Assembly: GCA_948567375.1 (NCBI GenBank)
Contig: OX419755.1
Span: 26,045,001 to 26,109,000, forward strand
Direction of reading: 5' to 3'
Origin: Lunularia cruciata
Lineage: Eukaryota; Streptophyta; Marchantiopsida; Lunulariales; Lunulariaceae
DNA: 64,000 bases
Shown here piece by piece: positions 60,880 through 64,000 of the stretch. Made by a program: the position numbers and the translations under genes. The notes under the pieces are model-generated. The model was not told the origin of the DNA and did no database searches. It was given only the letters and a program-made list of their open reading frames with translations. The stretch's first letter is position 1. The number at the start of each line of letters is the position of its first letter.

Positions 60880-61630
60880 ATGTACAAAGGCACCACTCAA
60901 CTCATGTTTTCCCATCCTTGGAATTAAAATATAATTGAAAATGTTCCTAAAGTACGTGAATCACTTTGAACATCTTTTGGTCCGCAACCGACCATTAGAG
61001 CCCCCTTTTGATTGCGTAGAAATATTTTGTAATAATAATAATTACAATAAGTTATTGTGCAATTTTAATAAATATCAATTTTTTGTTATTCATTTCTCCA
61101 TATAATTTGGCATCTAGAAGATTAAAGAATGATCAGTCCACATATCCGTATACTTTGGTGATTACTCAATCTCAATACAGGGATCATCAGATGCTCTACA
61201 ATATATCTAGAGTTGGACAATGATAATATATTTAAATTTGAATTTATAAGTGTTTTGACGGATCATCCTTTGGAGAATAGAATTTATAATTCTAATCTCA
61301 TAAGGTTTTTAATTGTTAAATGGTATCTACTTGGAGATTAAATCACCAATCACATAATCTTTTCTTCATTAAATTAAAATTTTCTTATTTCATTTTAGCT
61401 ATAGTGGATTATGGATGATGCATGGTGTGATTATCTTTGGGTATTGATAAACTAATACAATCATGATAGACTCATATTAAGATTATATCTGGTTTGGATA
61501 TTATTAAAACTTTACTACCATCCATTTAAAGACTAGAACTTATGTGTTATAGATGTTATAAGCTATAACATTTACTACTAGAGGTTGGAGTTCAAGATTG
61601 TAAGACTATATATTATGTTTCATAGATATT
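60880..61630. other. AT-rich sequence, nothing recognised
   Basis: No frames, no clear repeats. It runs up to the approximate left boundary of the gypsy-related sequence. Confidence 0.45.
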
Positions 61631-61634
61631 ACTA

Positions 61635-63323
61635 CATTTGCTGCACCTAAGCTAGTTTGCTAGGATGTTGGAGTGCTTATCTTGGTGGTCACAATTGTAT
61701 CAACAACTACTCATGGACTACTTAATGGCAGCATTCTAGTACATTAGGGTTTTTGATTGTACTGGTAGAGCCACACAATTTGCACCATTCATATTGTTGG
61801 ATGTGCTTAGATTCCTCGGTTTCCCCTGGGAGGGGTCTACTTTGAAGTAGAGCTCCAAAGAGCTCACCTCTTCTATGTTGAGCCTGCACGATTCATATTG
61901 TTGGATGTGCTTAGACTCCTTGGTTTTCCTAAGAAAGGGTCTACTTTGAAGTGGAGCTCCAAAGAGCTCAATTCTTTTATGTTGAGCTTGCACCATTCAT
62001 ATTGGTGGATGTGCTTAGACTCCTTGGTTTCCCCAAGGAGGGGTCTACTTTGAAGTGGAGCTCCAAAGAGCTCACTTCTTTTATGTTGAGCCTTCAAGCT
62101 CTTAGCTATGGTAGACAAGAGCTCATGAGCATAACATGGAGTCTTTGTGCTAGAGTGAGTTCTGCTGAAGTAGTGTAATTAGAGCATGTTTGTAGAATAC
62201 ATGTACTTTGAGTTCTGATTTTTTATTACATAAAAGAATTCAGAGGGGAAATAGAGTGTAAGAATTTGAATATGTATTGGTGGTATCTCTAGGCTTGGTA
62301 AGTTGGGTGGATCATGTGCTAAAGTGTTGCTCAATTTTCTTGATCAGATTGTGAGATTTAGGCTAATTTAAGGAGTGGATTGAAGAATTGAAGTTGTGCT
62401 TGTGAATTTTGGCCAAGGTCAAAATTAAGGTTAGATTTAGGAACCCATTTTGAGGCTTTAAGGCATATGGTTGGCTAGAGAGGCTACAAATACATAGACT
62501 TGCAAAGTTAGCTAATTTTTGGTAGTAATTTGTCAAAATTAGGCCATCTAATAATATGTAGCAAGGTTTGAACCTTAGACCTTTGGTTCTTAAATTTGCT
62601 ACTTAGCCAATTGGTGCACCTCAAATTATTTTTTTAAGAGTAATGTACTCATATTTATAAATGTGTACCTTTAGCTAGGAGAGAATATTTGTTATGATCC
62701 TTGGTGATCTTAGTAGGGTAGGAGTAGATAAATGTTCATATGTTTTACTTAAAAATGCCAAATGATGGCAAGTTAGTTTGTTTGGATTTTTTTGAGTTGA
62801 AAGGGATATCTCATGCCGATAGGGTAGGAGTAGAGCCAAAATGGTGGTGGAGTTATTCTGGTGGGAGTTTTGTGAGGCTACTTGTGCACATGTTTGTTGG
62901 AGGACCTTGATATTTAGAGTTTTTGGTGCTCTAGTGTGCTCTTGGTAGTCAGGCTAGAGTTATGAATAATCAAACTATCTATCTTTAGATAGATATTTCT
63001 ATTCTGTCCAAATGCCAAATGGTGGCAGAGTTAGTTTGATGAGATTATGTGAGCTATTTGTGCACATGTTTGTTTGGGGCGCTTTAATATTTAGAGTGTT
63101 GGTGCTCTAATGTGCTCTTGGTAGTGAGGCTAGAGGGATGACTTATCATACTACCTACCTTTAAACAGTGAGAATATATGTTGTAATTGTAGGTTAAAGG
63201 TTGCACTTTCTCATAATATAAATGCCATGGTAAAGGTACTTAGTTAGCATTATTAGATGGTGTTAGGATGTTGGGGTTACCATTTGGTGGTGGCAATTTA
63301 GTGATTATGGTTATGGTCTTTGG
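61635..63323 (+). mobile_element. 5' terminal and leader region of a second family-A gypsy relative
   Basis: From about 61,635 the sequence parallels, in plus orientation, the gypsy copy read from 27,827 leftwards. Shared blocks: TTTGCACCATTCA, AGAGCTCACTTCT-TTaTGTTGAGCCTTCAAG, GGTGGTATCTC, ATGCCAAATGGTGGCA (63,005-63,020), GTGCTCTtGGTAGTgAgGCTaGAG and TTGTAATtGTAGGTTAAAgGTTGC. The leader segment with GTGCACATGTTTGTT...GGTGCTCTAgTGTGCTCTTGGTAGT is present twice (62,880-62,955 and 63,058-63,130). The element is cut at 63,324 by a family-B LTR, so coding domains are not seen. The left boundary is approximate. Confidence 0.65.
61782..62093 (+). repeat. Three-copy tandem repeat, 104-bp period
   Basis: Units 61,782-61,885, 61,886-61,989 and 61,990-62,093 share GCACCATTCATATTG, GGATGTGCTTAGA and GAGCTCCAAAGAGCTCA. 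The single-copy equivalent occurs in the family-A sequence at ~12,590-12,705 and in the gypsy right end (27,700-27,560). The period is not a multiple of three, so the minus-strand frames across it are artefacts. Confidence 0.95.
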
Positions 63324-63864
63324 TGTAATAATATGGAGTTAGCAAACAAGTTAGTAGAAGCTAATGAGTAAGACACCTGAGCTAAATATAGCAAAAAGGA
63401 GGTAAAACTTGTCTTAGAATGTTCTAGAAGCATCTAAGAAGCTTGTGGGTAGAATATTCTAGAAACATCCAAGAAGCTTCTTGGTGAGAAGCTATTAGGA
63501 ACTTTCCAAGGATATAATAAGTTGTATGCCAATTTGATGGCTAGTTTAGCATGCATGCCATGTAAACAACTAACTTACCTTGCACTCCAAGTAAGGCAAC
63601 TTCTAGAAGGGACCTTCCTTGGAAACTTCTTGGGAATCTTGTACTCATGTTGCCTATAAATACTAAAGTTGAGCTCAAGCTAAGCATTTGGAGTTTCACT
63701 CACTTGAGCATTTCAATTGATTTCCATTCATATCTTCTATTCTCTTATTTCTCTCCTTAGTCTTTTGCATTGGTGGGAGGATATGTAATAATATTGAGTT
63801 AACAAACTAGTTTGTAGAAGTTAATGAGTTACTAGCCTAAGTGATTTCTCTTTTGTCTTTTACA
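63324..63864 (+). mobile_element. Family-B 5' LTR of an element leaving the window
   Basis: 541 bp, TGTAATAATATGG ... GTCTTTTACA, immediately followed by a primer binding site. The first ~48 bases recur near its 3' end (63,784-63,831, TGTAATAATAtTGAGTTAaC). The interior matches both halves of the split LTR at 52,967-56,972. It lies inside the gypsy-related leader. The body of the element, with its gag, begins to the right and is cut by the window edge. Confidence 0.8.
63655..63662 (+). promoter_or_regulatory. Probable LTR TATA box
   Basis: TATAAATA inside the family-B LTR, ~200 bases before its 3' end, a normal place for the U3 promoter of a plant LTR element. Confidence 0.55.
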
Positions 63865-63865
63865 T

Positions 63866-63877
63866 TGGTATCAGAGC
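63866..63877 (+). promoter_or_regulatory. Primer binding site for initiator tRNA-Met
   Basis: TGGTATCAGAGC, complementary to the 3' end of plant tRNA-iMet, one base after the LTR end ...TTTACA. This is the standard minus-strand primer site of plant LTR retrotransposons. Confidence 0.85.
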
Positions 63878-64000
63878 AAGAATGGGACGGATGGAGTCTA
63901 TGGACCACCAAACCAATTTCCTCCAGACCATCAGGATTTTTATGTCAGTGTACTACCAAAGCATCATTTTACCCAATTCATCATTTCAAGATTTGGTCAG

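Noticed and set aside
61736-62178. Minus- and plus-strand frames of 75-86 codons with repeated peptides
   Set aside because: They cross a 104-bp tandem repeat in different phases; the period is not a multiple of three and the sequence is LTR/leader.
1-64000. CRISPR arrays, bacterial operons, rRNA or organelle insertions
   Set aside because: No short regularly spaced repeats, no Shine-Dalgarno-led operon structure, and no rRNA or organelle gene text; the window is eukaryotic.

Overview
The window looks like nuclear DNA of a land plant. It combines a secreted S-protein-homologue (SPH, plant self-incompatibility S1 family) gene with plant-type transposons: Mutator-like (MULE), PIF/Harbinger, Ty3/gypsy and a non-LTR-like reverse transcriptase family. 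A PHD finger at the end of the gypsy polyprotein makes me lean towards a seed-free plant such as a liverwort, moss or lycophyte. That is inference, and the species cannot be fixed from this sequence alone.

Layout. Bases 1-130 look like the 3' end of a non-LTR-like element. 131-12,400 is mostly unique sequence, CpG-containing, with one convincing gene: the intronless SPH-like gene at 6,811-7,344 (minus). An eroded coding patch lies near 10.7-11.65 kb. 12.4-13.9 kb holds an LTR-like unit with a target-site duplication inside a degenerate retroelement C-terminal region. 13.9-18.1 kb is mostly unique, with a possible second SPH-like fragment at 15,965-16,186.

From 18.1 to 57.9 kb the window is almost solid dead transposons, strongly nested. 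A MULE (18,093-30,107, with a 9-bp target-site duplication) is split by a Ty3/gypsy polyprotein element (18,238-27,827, minus). The gypsy element is in turn split by a solo LTR (26,764-27,512) with a perfect 5-bp duplication. Then come a minus-strand non-LTR-like RT remnant (30.5-32.7 kb), a gypsy leader-like fragment (33.8-34.3 kb), a PIF/Harbinger transposase pseudogene (37.9-39.1 kb), two more solo LTRs of the same family (41,883-42,617 and 44,331-45,062), a possible Myb/SANT-like pseudogene (45.8-43.7 kb, minus) and a second MULE (46,688-49,837). After about 2 kb of mostly unique DNA there is a plus-strand RT remnant (about 51.1-57.9 kb). It is split by a family-B LTR (52,967-56,972), itself split by an unrecognised 3.6-kb element with coiled-coil reading frames (53,218-56,824, perfect 5-bp duplication).

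57.9-61.6 kb is mostly unique, with a 109-bp tandem repeat. 61.6-63.3 kb is the 5' end of a second gypsy relative containing a 104-bp triplicate. It is interrupted at 63,324 by a family-B LTR (541 bp) followed by a tRNA-iMet primer binding site, so an LTR retrotransposon runs out of the right edge.

Nothing in the transposon block has an intact long reading frame, and its copies have lost CpGs relative to copies in the flanks. The only gene I would call functional with some confidence is the SPH-like gene. Junction sequences give relative insertion orders, which are the most solid result here.
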